DNA from: Defluviicoccus sp. bin129
GTDB taxonomy: Bacteria; Pseudomonadota; Alphaproteobacteria; MPNO01
Length of the DNA stretch: 43,961 nt
Direction of reading: 5' to 3'
Assembly: GCA_002239065.1 (NCBI GenBank)
Contig: MPNO01000040.1
Coordinates: 1-43,961 of the forward strand
The position numbers were made by a program, and so were the translations under genes. Below the pieces are notes generated by a model. That model saw only the letters and a program-made list of their open reading frames with translations, was not told the origin of the DNA and searched no databases. Each line of letters opens with the position of its first letter. Within the stretch, counting starts at the first letter, position 1. Shown here piece after piece: positions 18,964 to 26,982 of this stretch.

Positions 18964-19836
18964 ATGACCTCGTCCGTGGCGTTCCTGGGGCTTGGCGTGA
19001 TGGGCTTTCCGATGGCCGGGCATCTCGCGGCGAAGGGCCACGCCGTGACGGTCTACAACCGGACCGGCGCCAAGGCGGCCGGCTGGCTGGACCGGCATGC
19101 GGGGAAAAGCGCCGAATCGCCGGCGGAAGCGGCCCGCGGCGCCGACATCGTGTTCACCTGCGTCGGCAATGACGACGATTTGCGTTCCGTGGTCTTCGGT
19201 CCCGACGGCGCGCTCGCCGGCATGTCGGAGGGCGCGGTGCTGGTCGACCACACCACGACATCGGCCATCGTCGCCCGCGAGGTCGCGGCGGCGGCGGCGG
19301 AGTCCGGCATCGGATTTCTCGACGCGCCGGTCTCGGGCGGGCAGGCGGGGGCGGAGAACGGTGTGCTCACCATCATGGTGGGCGGCGACGATGCCGTATT
19401 CGCCCGCGCCGAGCCCGTGATGGGCGCCTACGGGCGGACCATCGTCCACATGGGGGCCGCCGGGAACGGCCAGCTCACCAAGATGGTCAACCAGATCTGC
19501 ATCGCCGGCATCGTCCAGGGGCTGTCGGAAGGGCTCAACTTCGCCGTCCGGGCGGGGCTCGACGCGGAGCGCGCCGTGGAGGTCATCTCGGGCGGCGCGG
19601 CGCAGTCCTGGCAGATGGAAAACCGCGCGGCGACCATGCTGGCCGGCAAGTACGATTACGGCTTCGCGGTCGACTGGATGCGCAAGGACCTCGGCATCGC
19701 CATGGAGGAGGGGGACCGCAACGGCGCCCGCCTGCCGCTTATCGCGCTGGTCGACCAGTTCTACAAGCACGTCCAGGCGCGCGGCGGCAAGCGCTACGAC
19801 ACCTCCAGCCTGATGATCCTGCTCACCGAAGATTGA
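18964..19836 (+). CDS. NAD(P)-dependent beta-hydroxyacid dehydrogenase (3-hydroxyisobutyrate dehydrogenase family)
   Basis: A 290-residue member of the 3-hydroxyisobutyrate/tartronate-semialdehyde/GLYR family. It has the N-terminal dinucleotide motif FLGLGVMGFPMAGHLAAKGH, the substrate loop DAPVSGGQAGAENG and the catalytic Lys in GNGQLTKMVNQI, followed by the all-helical domain with DWMRKDLGIA. YNRTGAK after the second strand, with an Arg, suggests NADP preference. It could reduce glyoxylate/succinic semialdehyde or oxidise 3-hydroxyisobutyrate. AAAGGGG lies 7 bases before the ATG. Confidence 0.88.
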   Translation: MTSSVAFLGLGVMGFPMAGHLAAKGHAVTVYNRTGAKAAGWLDRHAGKSAESPAEAARGADIVFTCVGNDDDLRSVVFGPDGALAGMSEGAVLVDHTTTSAIVAREVAAAAAESGIGFLDAPVSGGQAGAENGVLTIMVGGDDAVFARAEPVMGAYGRTIVHMGAAGNGQLTKMVNQICIAGIVQGLSEGLNFAVRAGLDAERAVEVISGGAAQSWQMENRAATMLAGKYDYGFAVDWMRKDLGIAMEEGDRNGARLPLIALVDQFYKHVQARGGKRYDTSSLMILLTED

Positions 19837-19918
19837 GCGCTGAAGGGTGCCGGTCGACACGTGACAGGACCGGTGTCGCCGGCCTTGCCACCCTTCGAAT
19901 CGCTGCTAACTTGTGCTC

Positions 19919-20335
19919 ATGAGCGGCGACCCGGGAGACAAGGTCGAACACCTGAAAATGGTCCAGGGCGTCATTTCGCGCATGGCCGGCAACTGCGCGC
20001 AGGTCAAGACGTGGACCGTCTCGCTGGTCACCGCGGTGTTCATCTTCGCAGGGCTGTCCGACAAGCAGACTATAATGATCGGCGTTGCCGGGTTCGTTCC
20101 CGTCCTGATATTCGGGGCGATGGACGCTAGGTATCTTCACCTCGAAAGGTGTTACAGGTCGCTCTACGAGGCCATCGCCTCGGGGCAACCGGTCAAGCCG
20201 TTCGACCTGGATTATCGACCCTATGCCGGTTCGGTCGACAGTCTTGGCTCGACCGCCTTGTCCTGGTCGGTCTGCGGCTTTTATGGAACGCTCTCGATTA
20301 GCTTGGTCGTCCTGTTGGCGATCCTCGCAGGTTAG
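19919..20335 (+). CDS. Small membrane protein of unknown function
   Basis: A 138-residue protein I cannot name. It starts with a polar helix (KVEHLKMVQGVISRMAGNCAQVK), then two hydrophobic segments (about residues 31-45 and 49-67) ending in GAMDARYLHLERCYRSLYEAI, a soluble loop and a third hydrophobic segment at the C-terminus. The pattern of a short N-terminal helix, a two-helix hairpin and a D-x-x-Y-L-x-x-E-R-x-Y-R-x-L-Y motif recurs in small uncharacterised bacterial membrane proteins. Its base composition is visibly less GC-rich than its neighbours, which suggests acquisition. ATG at 19919 is preferred to GTG at 19913. It overlaps mazG tail to tail. Confidence 0.75.
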   Translation: MSGDPGDKVEHLKMVQGVISRMAGNCAQVKTWTVSLVTAVFIFAGLSDKQTIMIGVAGFVPVLIFGAMDARYLHLERCYRSLYEAIASGQPVKPFDLDYRPYAGSVDSLGSTALSWSVCGFYGTLSISLVVLLAILAG

Positions 20336-21174
20336 CCGTCGGAATTCGTCGATCCCGGCCCGGGCTCGCGCTCCCGCCGCTTGGCGGCTTCCCAGAGCCC
20401 GTCCATCTCCTCCAGATCCGAGTCCTCGGGCGCCTTTCCGGCTGTCGCAAGCCCGTCCTCCACGGCGCTGAAACGGCGGACGAACTTGTCGTTGCAGCCG
20501 CGCAGCGCCTGTTCCGGATCGATGCCCAGGCGGCGCGCGACATTGACGCAGGCGAACAACAGGTCGCCGATCTCTTCGGCGAGCGCCGATTCGTCGCCGC
20601 CGTCCAGGGCTTCCCTGAGCTCGCCGAGCTCCTCGTCGACCTTGGCCAGCGTTGACTCCATATCCGGCCAATCGAAGCCGACCCGGGCCGCGCGCTGCTG
20701 GAGCTTGCGGGCGCGCATCAGGGCGGGCAGGGCGAGCGCCACCCCGTCGAGCGCGGATGAGCCTGCCTCACTGGCCCTGGCCCGGCGTTCGCGCGCCTTG
20801 ATCGCCTCCCAGCCTGCCTGCCCCGCGCCGTCCTTCTGGTCGCCGAAGACATGCGGATGGCGCCGGTGCATCTTGTCGGCGATGCCGCCCGCCACCGAAT
20901 CGAAATCGAACGCGCCGGCCTCGCGCGCCATCTCGGCGTGGAACACCACCTGGAGCAGCAGGTCGCCGAGCTCTTCCTCCAGCGCCGTCATGTCGTTGCG
21001 GGCGATCGCGTCCGCGACCTCGTAGGCTTCCTCGATCGTATACGGCGCGATCGTCGCAAAGGTCTGGACCGCGTCCCAAGGGCATCCGCTCTCGCGGTCC
21101 CTGAGGCGCGTCATGAGACGCAGCAGCGCCTCGATAGGGGTGGGGTCTGGCTGTTTCCGCATCTCGTCCGTCAT
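20332..21174 (-). CDS. mazG: Nucleoside triphosphate pyrophosphohydrolase MazG
   Basis: A 280-residue house-cleaning enzyme that hydrolyses (d)NTPs to monophosphates. Two MazG domains are present: the first with CPWDAVQTFATIAPYTIEEAYEVADAI and EELGDLLLQVVFHAE, the second with VDEELGELREAL and EEIGDLLFACVNVAR, giving the EExxD-type metal sites. The C-terminal tail is Asp/Glu-rich and atypical. It stands alone at the end of the minus-strand tatD-MBL block. Confidence 0.95.
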   Translation of the reverse strand: MTDEMRKQPDPTPIEALLRLMTRLRDRESGCPWDAVQTFATIAPYTIEEAYEVADAIARNDMTALEEELGDLLLQVVFHAEMAREAGAFDFDSVAGGIADKMHRRHPHVFGDQKDGAGQAGWEAIKARERRARASEAGSSALDGVALALPALMRARKLQQRAARVGFDWPDMESTLAKVDEELGELREALDGGDESALAEEIGDLLFACVNVARRLGIDPEQALRGCNDKFVRRFSAVEDGLATAGKAPEDSDLEEMDGLWEAAKRREREPGPGSTNSDG

Positions 21175-21208
21175 CCGCGCGCCCGCCTGCCAGCTACTAT
21201 AGTTGTCG

Positions 21209-21224
21209 CATAATATATCTTATG
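21209..21224 (-). promoter_or_regulatory. AT-rich dyad upstream of mazG
   Basis: CATAA-N6-TTATG in an unusually AT-rich patch (21195-21230), 35-50 bp before mazG and overlapping the end of the MBL gene. Probably part of a mazG promoter or operator; no convincing -35/-10 pair can be assigned. Confidence 0.3.
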
Positions 21225-21990
21225 GCGTTTCAAGCCGCATGCCGTCATGGGCCGGCTCCACGGCATCCGGGGTCGCCGCCTGCATCGCCGCGTAGTCGGC
21301 ATGGTGGTTCATGTGGGTCAGGATCGCGCGGCGCGGCGCGATTCGGTCGAGCCAGCCGCGGGTCACCGGCCAGTGCGCATGCGTCGGGTGCGCGCGGTCG
21401 AGCCGCAGGCAGTCGACGATCCAGGTATCGACGCCGGCGAGGCGGTCGAAGCTGGCCTCGGGAATGCGCACCACGTCGGTCGAATAGGCCAGGCCGGCGA
21501 AGCGAAAACCGGTCGACGGGCAGATCCCGTGATCCTGCTCGAACGGCACCACCGGACGGTCCCGCACCTCGAACGGCCCCTCGATCACGATGGGCCGAAG
21601 GAATGGCGGGTAGTTCCGCGCGGGACCGCTCGCGCCGCGGAACAGGTAGGAGAACCGGCTCACGATCTCGTCCAGCACCGCGGCCTCGGCATAGACCGCG
21701 ATATCGCGGCCCATCTCGCGCGCGATGCCGCGGAGGTCGTCGATGCCGTGTACGTGGTCCGCGTGGGCGTGGGTGAACAGCACGGCATCGACCCGCTCGA
21801 TCCCGGCGTCGATCGCCTGGTCGCGAAGATCGGGCGCGGTGTCGACCAGGATGTTGACGCCGTCCCATTCGACGAAGATGGACGGCCGGCGCCGCCTGTT
21901 GCGCGGGTTGCCCGGGTCGCAATCGCCCCATCGGCCGCCGATCATCGGCACGCCCTGGGAGCTGCCGCAGCCGAGAACGGTAACCTTCAT
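21220..21990 (-). CDS. MBL-fold metal-dependent hydrolase (PhnP-like)
   Basis: A 256-residue metallo-beta-lactamase-fold protein. VTVLGCGSSQGVP at the N-terminus and FTHAHADHVHGIDDLR (the HxHxDH metal site) identify the PhnP/RNase-Z-like branch; later ligands are in FEQDHG, STDV, IVDCLR and ILTHMNHHADY. Family members hydrolyse cyclic phosphodiesters; the actual substrate is unknown. It follows tatD with a 4-bp overlap, a conserved pairing in alphaproteobacteria. Confidence 0.9.
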   Translation of the reverse strand: MKVTVLGCGSSQGVPMIGGRWGDCDPGNPRNRRRRPSIFVEWDGVNILVDTAPDLRDQAIDAGIERVDAVLFTHAHADHVHGIDDLRGIAREMGRDIAVYAEAAVLDEIVSRFSYLFRGASGPARNYPPFLRPIVIEGPFEVRDRPVVPFEQDHGICPSTGFRFAGLAYSTDVVRIPEASFDRLAGVDTWIVDCLRLDRAHPTHAHWPVTRGWLDRIAPRRAILTHMNHHADYAAMQAATPDAVEPAHDGMRLETP

Positions 21991-22775
21991 CGACCCGCGC
22001 GGGCAGCCGATTTCCTGAACAATCGGAAGAAGTTGTCGGTGGTTTGCCGGGATATCGCGTCGAGGTCGATATCCTTCACGGCGGCGATCGCGGCGGCGGT
22101 GTGGGCGACGAAGGCGGGCTCGTTGCGCTTGCCGCGCCTGGGCACCGGAGCGAGATAGGGCGCGTCGGTCTCGACCAGGATGCGATCCAGCGGAACCCGG
22201 GCTGCGATCTCCCGCAGCTCGTCCGACTTCTTGAATGTCACGATGCCGGAGAACGAGATGTAGAGCCCCAGACCGATCGCCGCCTCGGCGAGCGCGGGGC
22301 CGGCGCTGAAGCAGTGGATCACCCCGCCATACGGCCCCTCCTCCATCTCCTCGCGCAGGATCGAAGCGGTCTCGTCGTCGGCGTCGCGGGTATGGACGAT
22401 CAGCGGCAGCCCGGTCTCGCGCGCGGCCGCGATATGGTTGCGGAAGCTCGCCCGCTGGTCGTCGCGCGGGCTGTGCTCGTAGTAGTAGTCGAGACCGGTC
22501 TCGCCGATCCCGACGACTTCGGGCCCGGCGGCGAGCGCCACCAGCCGCGCGGGCTCGGCGATCCCCTCGTCTGCCACATTGTGCGGGTGCACGCCCACCG
22601 AGCAGTCCACCGCATCGTGGTCGCGCGCCAGCGCCCGCACCGGCTCGAAGGCCGTGAGCCGGGTGCAGATCGTCACCATCCGCCCGACGCCGGCGGCGGC
22701 GGCGCGTTCGAGGGTCTCGGCGCGGTCCTCGTCGAAGGCGTCGAAATCGAGATGGCAGTGGCTGTCGACCAGCAT
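21987..22775 (-). CDS. tatD: TatD-family metal-dependent DNase
   Basis: A 262-residue TIM-barrel hydrolase with 3'-5' exonuclease activity in characterised members. Metal ligands are in LVDSHCHLDF, GVHPHNV, GIGETGLDYYY, LIVHTRDAD, VIHCFSAG and LVETDAPYLAP. ATG at 22775 overlaps the metG stop by one base, so translation is probably coupled. The C-terminus overlaps the MBL gene by 4 bp. Confidence 0.94.
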   Translation of the reverse strand: MLVDSHCHLDFDAFDEDRAETLERAAAAGVGRMVTICTRLTAFEPVRALARDHDAVDCSVGVHPHNVADEGIAEPARLVALAAGPEVVGIGETGLDYYYEHSPRDDQRASFRNHIAAARETGLPLIVHTRDADDETASILREEMEEGPYGGVIHCFSAGPALAEAAIGLGLYISFSGIVTFKKSDELREIAARVPLDRILVETDAPYLAPVPRRGKRNEPAFVAHTAAAIAAVKDIDLDAISRQTTDNFFRLFRKSAARAGR

Positions 22776-24337
22776 CAGGCAGCCCCTTCCGCTTCCTCCC
22801 GCAGCCTGGGAAATACCGGGCTCGGCTTGGGAAGCGCGGTGCCGGGCGGCACCGAATCGGCCCGGCCGAGATTGGCGAATGCCCGCCGCTCGGGATCGAC
22901 CGCGATCTGGTCGAGCATGCGCCCGGCCGATTCGGGCATGTAGGGCTGCAGCAGGATCGCGATCCGGCGGATGGTCTGGATGAGGGTGGCGAGGATCGCG
23001 CCGGTGCGCACCCTGTCCTCCTTGATCCGCGCCCACGGCGCCTGGTGGTCGACATAGGCGTTGGCCTGGCGGATCACCGCCCAGACCGCGTCCAGCGCCT
23101 CGTGGAACGCCTGCTCGCGCATGCGGCTTCGGCAGGTCTCGAGCAGCCCCTCGGCCGCGTCCAGCAGGTCCCGGTCGGCGTCCCGGTGGCCGGCCGAGTG
23201 CTCCGGTATCACGCCGTCGAAATAGCGATGGAGCATCGAGACCACGCGCTGCACCAGATTGCCGAGATCGTTGGCGAGATCGCCGTTGATGCGGTTCACC
23301 ATGGCGCGGTGCGAAAAATCCCCGTCATTGCCGAACGGGACCTCGCGCAGCAGGAAATACCGCACCTGGTCGAGCCCGTAGCGCTCGACGATGTCCAGCG
23401 GGTCGATGATGTTGCCGATCGACTTGGAGATCTTCTGACCCTCGTTGGTCCACCAGCCATGGGCGAAGACCCGCCTCGGCGGGGCGATTCCGGCGCCCAT
23501 CAGGAAGGCCGGCCAGTAGACCGCGTGGAAGCGCAGGATATCCTTGCCCACCATGTGAAGATCGCATGGCCAGTAATTGGAAAAAGCTTGCGATTCGGTG
23601 TCCGGGTAATCGACCGCCGTGGCGTAGTTGGTGAGCGCGTCGAGCCACACATACATGATGTGCCCGGGATCGTCGGGCACCGGCACGCCCCAGTTGAAGC
23701 TGGTGCGCGAGATCGACAGGTCCTTGAGCCCGCCCTTGACGAAGCTCACCACCTCGTTGCGCCGCGAGGCCGGTGCGACGAAGTCGGGGTTGGCGTCGTA
23801 GAAGGCGAGCAGGCGGTCCTGCCATTTGGAGAGATCGAAGAAATAGCTCGGCTCCTCGACCCATTCGACTTCCGCCCCCGACGGCGCGCGCTTGACGCCC
23901 TGGGCGTCGTCCGCGAGCTCGCTCTCGTCGTAAAACGCCTCGTCGCGGACCGCGTACCAGCCGGAATAGAGGCCGAGATAGATATGGCCGTTGTCCATCA
24001 GGGCCTGCCATATCGCCTGCGAGGCCCGGGCGTGGCGCGGCTCGGTGGTGCGGATGAAGGCGTCGTTGGAGAAATTCATCGCCTCGGCGAGGTCGCGGAA
24101 ATTCTTCGACACCCGGTCGGTGAAGGCCTGCGGCTCGATGCCCGCGGCCTGCGCCGATTTCTCGACCTTCTGGCCGTGCTCGTCGGTTCCCGTCAGGAAG
24201 AACACGTCATAGCCGTCGAGGCGCATGAAACGCGCCAGCGCATCGCAGGCCAGCGTGGTGTAGGCGTGGCCGATATGCGGCGCATCGTTGACGTAGTAGA
24301 TCGGGGTGGTGAGATAAAAGCGCTTTTCGTCGGACAT
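22775..24337 (-). CDS. metG: Methionyl-tRNA synthetase
   Basis: A 520-residue class I synthetase charging tRNA-Met. The HIGH motif is in YVNDAPHIGHAYT, the KMSKS motif appears as GQKISKSIGN, and LTGTDEHGQKVEKSA and SRTSFNWGVPVP are also conserved. The zinc-knuckle Cys sets are absent, marking the MetG2-like short form without the C-terminal tRNA-binding domain. Start is ATG at 24337 (MSDEKRFYLTTPIYYVND); the longer open frame upstream is the frameshifted holB region. Confidence 0.96.
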   Translation of the reverse strand: MSDEKRFYLTTPIYYVNDAPHIGHAYTTLACDALARFMRLDGYDVFFLTGTDEHGQKVEKSAQAAGIEPQAFTDRVSKNFRDLAEAMNFSNDAFIRTTEPRHARASQAIWQALMDNGHIYLGLYSGWYAVRDEAFYDESELADDAQGVKRAPSGAEVEWVEEPSYFFDLSKWQDRLLAFYDANPDFVAPASRRNEVVSFVKGGLKDLSISRTSFNWGVPVPDDPGHIMYVWLDALTNYATAVDYPDTESQAFSNYWPCDLHMVGKDILRFHAVYWPAFLMGAGIAPPRRVFAHGWWTNEGQKISKSIGNIIDPLDIVERYGLDQVRYFLLREVPFGNDGDFSHRAMVNRINGDLANDLGNLVQRVVSMLHRYFDGVIPEHSAGHRDADRDLLDAAEGLLETCRSRMREQAFHEALDAVWAVIRQANAYVDHQAPWARIKEDRVRTGAILATLIQTIRRIAILLQPYMPESAGRMLDQIAVDPERRAFANLGRADSVPPGTALPKPSPVFPRLREEAEGAA

Positions 24338-24362
24338 CTCGCCCTTCCGAGTTGGGGCGCGG

Positions 24363-25452
24363 TCAGACGCGCATCGCGGATTGGAGTTGCCGGAACGCGC
24401 CGAGCACGACCTGCTTGCGGTCGAGGTTGACGCTGTCCGCCTGGTCGATGAGCCGCGCACACTTCTCCCATAGCTCGGCAAGGCGATCAAGCCCGGCGCG
24501 GGAGGCGAGCCGCGCGGCGGCCTCCCCTTCCCCGCCGACGACCTCCGAACCCGGGAGCCCGCCACCGGCGGCCGCCCGCCCGCCCCCCACCGCCCCCCGA
24601 CCCCGGGCGCCCGCCACCGGCGGCCGCGCGCGCGACCCGCGCGATCCACCAGAGGAAGATCCGCATCGCCGTCCGGTAGGCCGGCTCGGCGTCGCGCCGC
24701 GCGAGACGGTCGGCGAATTCATGCAGCGCCGGCAGGTCGATATCGGGCAGGGCGGCGGCGAACCCGATCACCGTTTCGAGCAGCGCGACCCCGTCCGCCT
24801 CGAGCAACGCAAGGGCACGCCCCGGGCTGCCCTCGGCGATCGCGAGCAGCGTCCCGAGTTCGCCCGAATCCACCCCGGCACGCCGCAGCACGTCCTCCAT
24901 CGCACATTCCGGGAGCCGGTGGAGCGGCAACCGGCAGCACCGCGAACGGATCGTCGGCAACAGGCGGCTGGCCGAATGGGAAACCAGCAATATCAACGTT
25001 CTGTCGGACGGCTCTTCGAGTATCTTGAGAAGCGCGTTGGCGGCATTCGAGTTGAGGTCGTCGGCGGTGTCGACGACCAGGACGCGCCACCCCCCCTCGC
25101 CCGCGGTCAGGTGGACGAAGGCGCCGGCGGCACGCACCGCGTCCACCCCGATCACGGTGCTCGGCCCCTCTCCCTGAAGGTCGCGGGCAAGCGTGAGGAG
25201 ATCGGCGTGACCGCCCGACGCCACCCGGCGAAACACCGGGTGATCCGCCGCGACCGAGAGGGTCTCCCCCGCCCCGCCCGACAGCACGAAGCGCGCGATC
25301 CGGTAGGCGAGCGTCGCCTTTCCGATGCCCTGCGGGCCGGCGATCAACCAGGCATGTGGCATCCGGCCCCCGCGCCACGCAGACAGGAAAACCGCTTCCG
25401 CCGCCTCATGGCCGGTCAGAGCCGGGTTTTCGCGCGGCTGGGGGTGTGTCAC
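24363..25452 (-). CDS. holB: DNA polymerase III subunit delta' (HolB), frameshifted in a GC-rich tract
   Basis: Clamp-loader delta' subunit. The frame starting at GTG 25452 (GTGA overlap with the tmk stop) encodes HEAAEAVFLSAW, AWLIAGPQGIGKATLAYRIA (Walker-A-like), VDTADDLNSNAANALLKILEEP and SHSASRLLPTIRSRC, then runs into Gly/Arg low complexity and stops at 24487. The natural C-terminus (EVVGGEGEAAARL, RLAELWEKCARLI, NLDRKQVVLGAF) is encoded in another frame and ends at 24363. The frame is therefore lost somewhere in 24550-24640. As the gene is essential, an assembly or sequencing error is more likely than a pseudogene. Confidence 0.85.
24545..24650 (-). repeat. GC-only low-complexity tract with a 52-bp imperfect duplication in holB
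   Basis: On the plus strand CCGGGAGCCCGCCACCGGCG begins at 24551 and CCGGGCGCCCGCCACCGGCG at 24603, with C runs between. The holB frame is broken inside it. The coding strand is the G-rich one, as in the pdhC tract at 86-175. Confidence 0.7.
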
Positions 25453-26114
25453 TTCGATGCCGTCCCGCCCGCCAGCTCCGCGAACCGCGCCGTCACCGCG
25501 GCGAGCACCGCATCCGCTACCCGGTCCGCCGGTTGCGCGGCATCGACGACGACGCATCGCGCCGGCGCGTCCGCGGCGATCTCAAGGAAACCGTCCCTCA
25601 CCCGCCGATGATAGTCGAGCGGACGGCTCTCGTACCGGTCGCTCGCGGCCGAGCGCGAGCGGGTGCGGGCGAGCCCGAGCGCCGGGTCGATGTCGAGGAT
25701 CAGGGTCAGATCGGGGCGGAAGCCGCCGAGCGCGGCATCGGCGACCGCCCGGATCGCGGCGAGCGGCACATCCGCCCCGTAGCCCTGATAGGCGAGGGTG
25801 GAATCGGCGAAGCGGTCGCAGATCACGATGCGGCCCTCGGCCAGCGCGGGCTCCACCGTCTTCGCCACGTTCTCCACCCGACCGGCGAAATAGAGCAGGA
25901 CCTCGGTAGCCGCCTCCCACCCCGCCCCGACCGGATCGAGCAGCAGCGCCCGAATCCGCTCCGCCTCCGGCGTGCCGCCCGGCTCCCGCGTGACCAGGGT
26001 GGCGATGCCGCGCCGTTCGAGGGTCTCGGCGAGCCGGGCCGCCTGGGTGGACTTGCCGGCCCCCTCCCCGCCCTCGACGGTGATGAAACGGCCGCGTCTC
26101 ACGCGGTTCGGCAT
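25449..26114 (-). CDS. tmk: Thymidylate kinase
   Basis: A 221-residue dTMP kinase needed for dTTP synthesis. P-loop GRFITVEGGEGAGKSTQA, the DRX-like TREPGGTPEAERIR, CDRFADSTLAYQGYG and the LID segment with RSRSAASDRYESR are present. It lies between rlpA (10 bp gap) and holB (4 bp overlap). Confidence 0.96.
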   Translation of the reverse strand: MPNRVRRGRFITVEGGEGAGKSTQAARLAETLERRGIATLVTREPGGTPEAERIRALLLDPVGAGWEAATEVLLYFAGRVENVAKTVEPALAEGRIVICDRFADSTLAYQGYGADVPLAAIRAVADAALGGFRPDLTLILDIDPALGLARTRSRSAASDRYESRPLDYHRRVRDGFLEIAADAPARCVVVDAAQPADRVADAVLAAVTARFAELAGGTASK

Positions 26115-26124
26115 TGCATGCGGG

Positions 26125-26976
26125 TCAATCCGACACGATCTTGGCGTCGGTTCGGCTCCGCGCCGACACCGCGGCCAAGAGGCTCCGCGCCCGGGCGATG
26201 TCGGCGAAGGGGCCGAGCAGGACGCGGTAGAGCAGCGAACCGTCGCCGCGCCGCGCGGTCACCGCGTGGCCGAGCGGCGCGAGGGCCTCCTTCACCTTGT
26301 CCGCGTTCTCCGGGTTGAGGAAGGCGCCGGCCTGAATGTACACCCGCCCGGCCGGCGCGCCCGGGGCCGGGAGGGAGGCCGTCTCGACGGGGCCGATGCT
26401 CTGCGGCAGGGGCTCGAACACCACCCCGTCCGCCGGCATCGCCACCGCGGCGGGGGGCGGAGTCCTCCTGGCGATTTCCGCGACCCGGCGGCTTTCCTCG
26501 GGCATGATCCTTACCCGGACCTCGGCGGTGCCCTTGTAGCGGAAGCCCAGCAGCTGCGCGCCGCGGCGCGACATGTCGATGATGCGCCCGCGCACGAACG
26601 GACCTCGGTCGTTGATGCGGACCGCGAGCGAGCGGCCGTTCTCTAAGTTGACGACCCGCACCATCGAGGGCATCGGCAGCGTCTGGTGCGCCGCGGAGAC
26701 GGCGTTCATGTCGAAGATCTCGCCGTTCCCGGTGCGCTTGCCGTGGAATTTCGGCCCGTACCAGGACGCGATGCCGATCTCGTCGTACTCCTCGTCGACC
26801 GCCGGGCGATAGGTGATCCCGTCGATGTCATAGGGCTCGCCGACCTTGTAGGTGCCTTCCTGCGGCGGCGGCGGCGGCACGATTTCGGCCTTCTTGCGCT
26901 CGCTGCTGCCGCAGGCGGCCACGGCGAGGGCCGCCGCCACGACCGGCACGGAAATCCGCAGGCGGGCGGGGTCCAT
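26125..26976 (-). CDS. rlpA: RlpA-like lytic transglycosylase lipoprotein with SPOR domain
   Basis: A 283-residue septal-ring protein. The N-terminus is a lipoprotein signal with lipobox AVAAC (Cys22 region), followed by a Pro-rich spacer. The double-psi beta-barrel RlpA domain is marked by GIASWYGPKFHGKRTGNGEIFD and VRINDRGPFVRGRIIDMSRRGA, with the catalytic Asp in NDRGP. The C-terminal SPOR domain (YIQAGAFLNPENADKV... YRVLLGPF) binds denuded septal glycan. The mltB-rlpA adjacency fits a peptidoglycan-remodelling role. No dacC gene follows, unlike the usual order. Confidence 0.93.
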   Translation of the reverse strand: MDPARLRISVPVVAAALAVAACGSSERKKAEIVPPPPPQEGTYKVGEPYDIDGITYRPAVDEEYDEIGIASWYGPKFHGKRTGNGEIFDMNAVSAAHQTLPMPSMVRVVNLENGRSLAVRINDRGPFVRGRIIDMSRRGAQLLGFRYKGTAEVRVRIMPEESRRVAEIARRTPPPAAVAMPADGVVFEPLPQSIGPVETASLPAPGAPAGRVYIQAGAFLNPENADKVKEALAPLGHAVTARRGDGSLLYRVLLGPFADIARARSLLAAVSARSRTDAKIVSD

Positions 26977-26982
26977 CCTTGG

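Noticed and set aside
24487..24640. Programmed ribosomal frameshift in holB, as in dnaX
   Set aside because: There is no slippery A-run and the change of frame coincides with a low-complexity tract; delta' is not known to be made by frameshifting.
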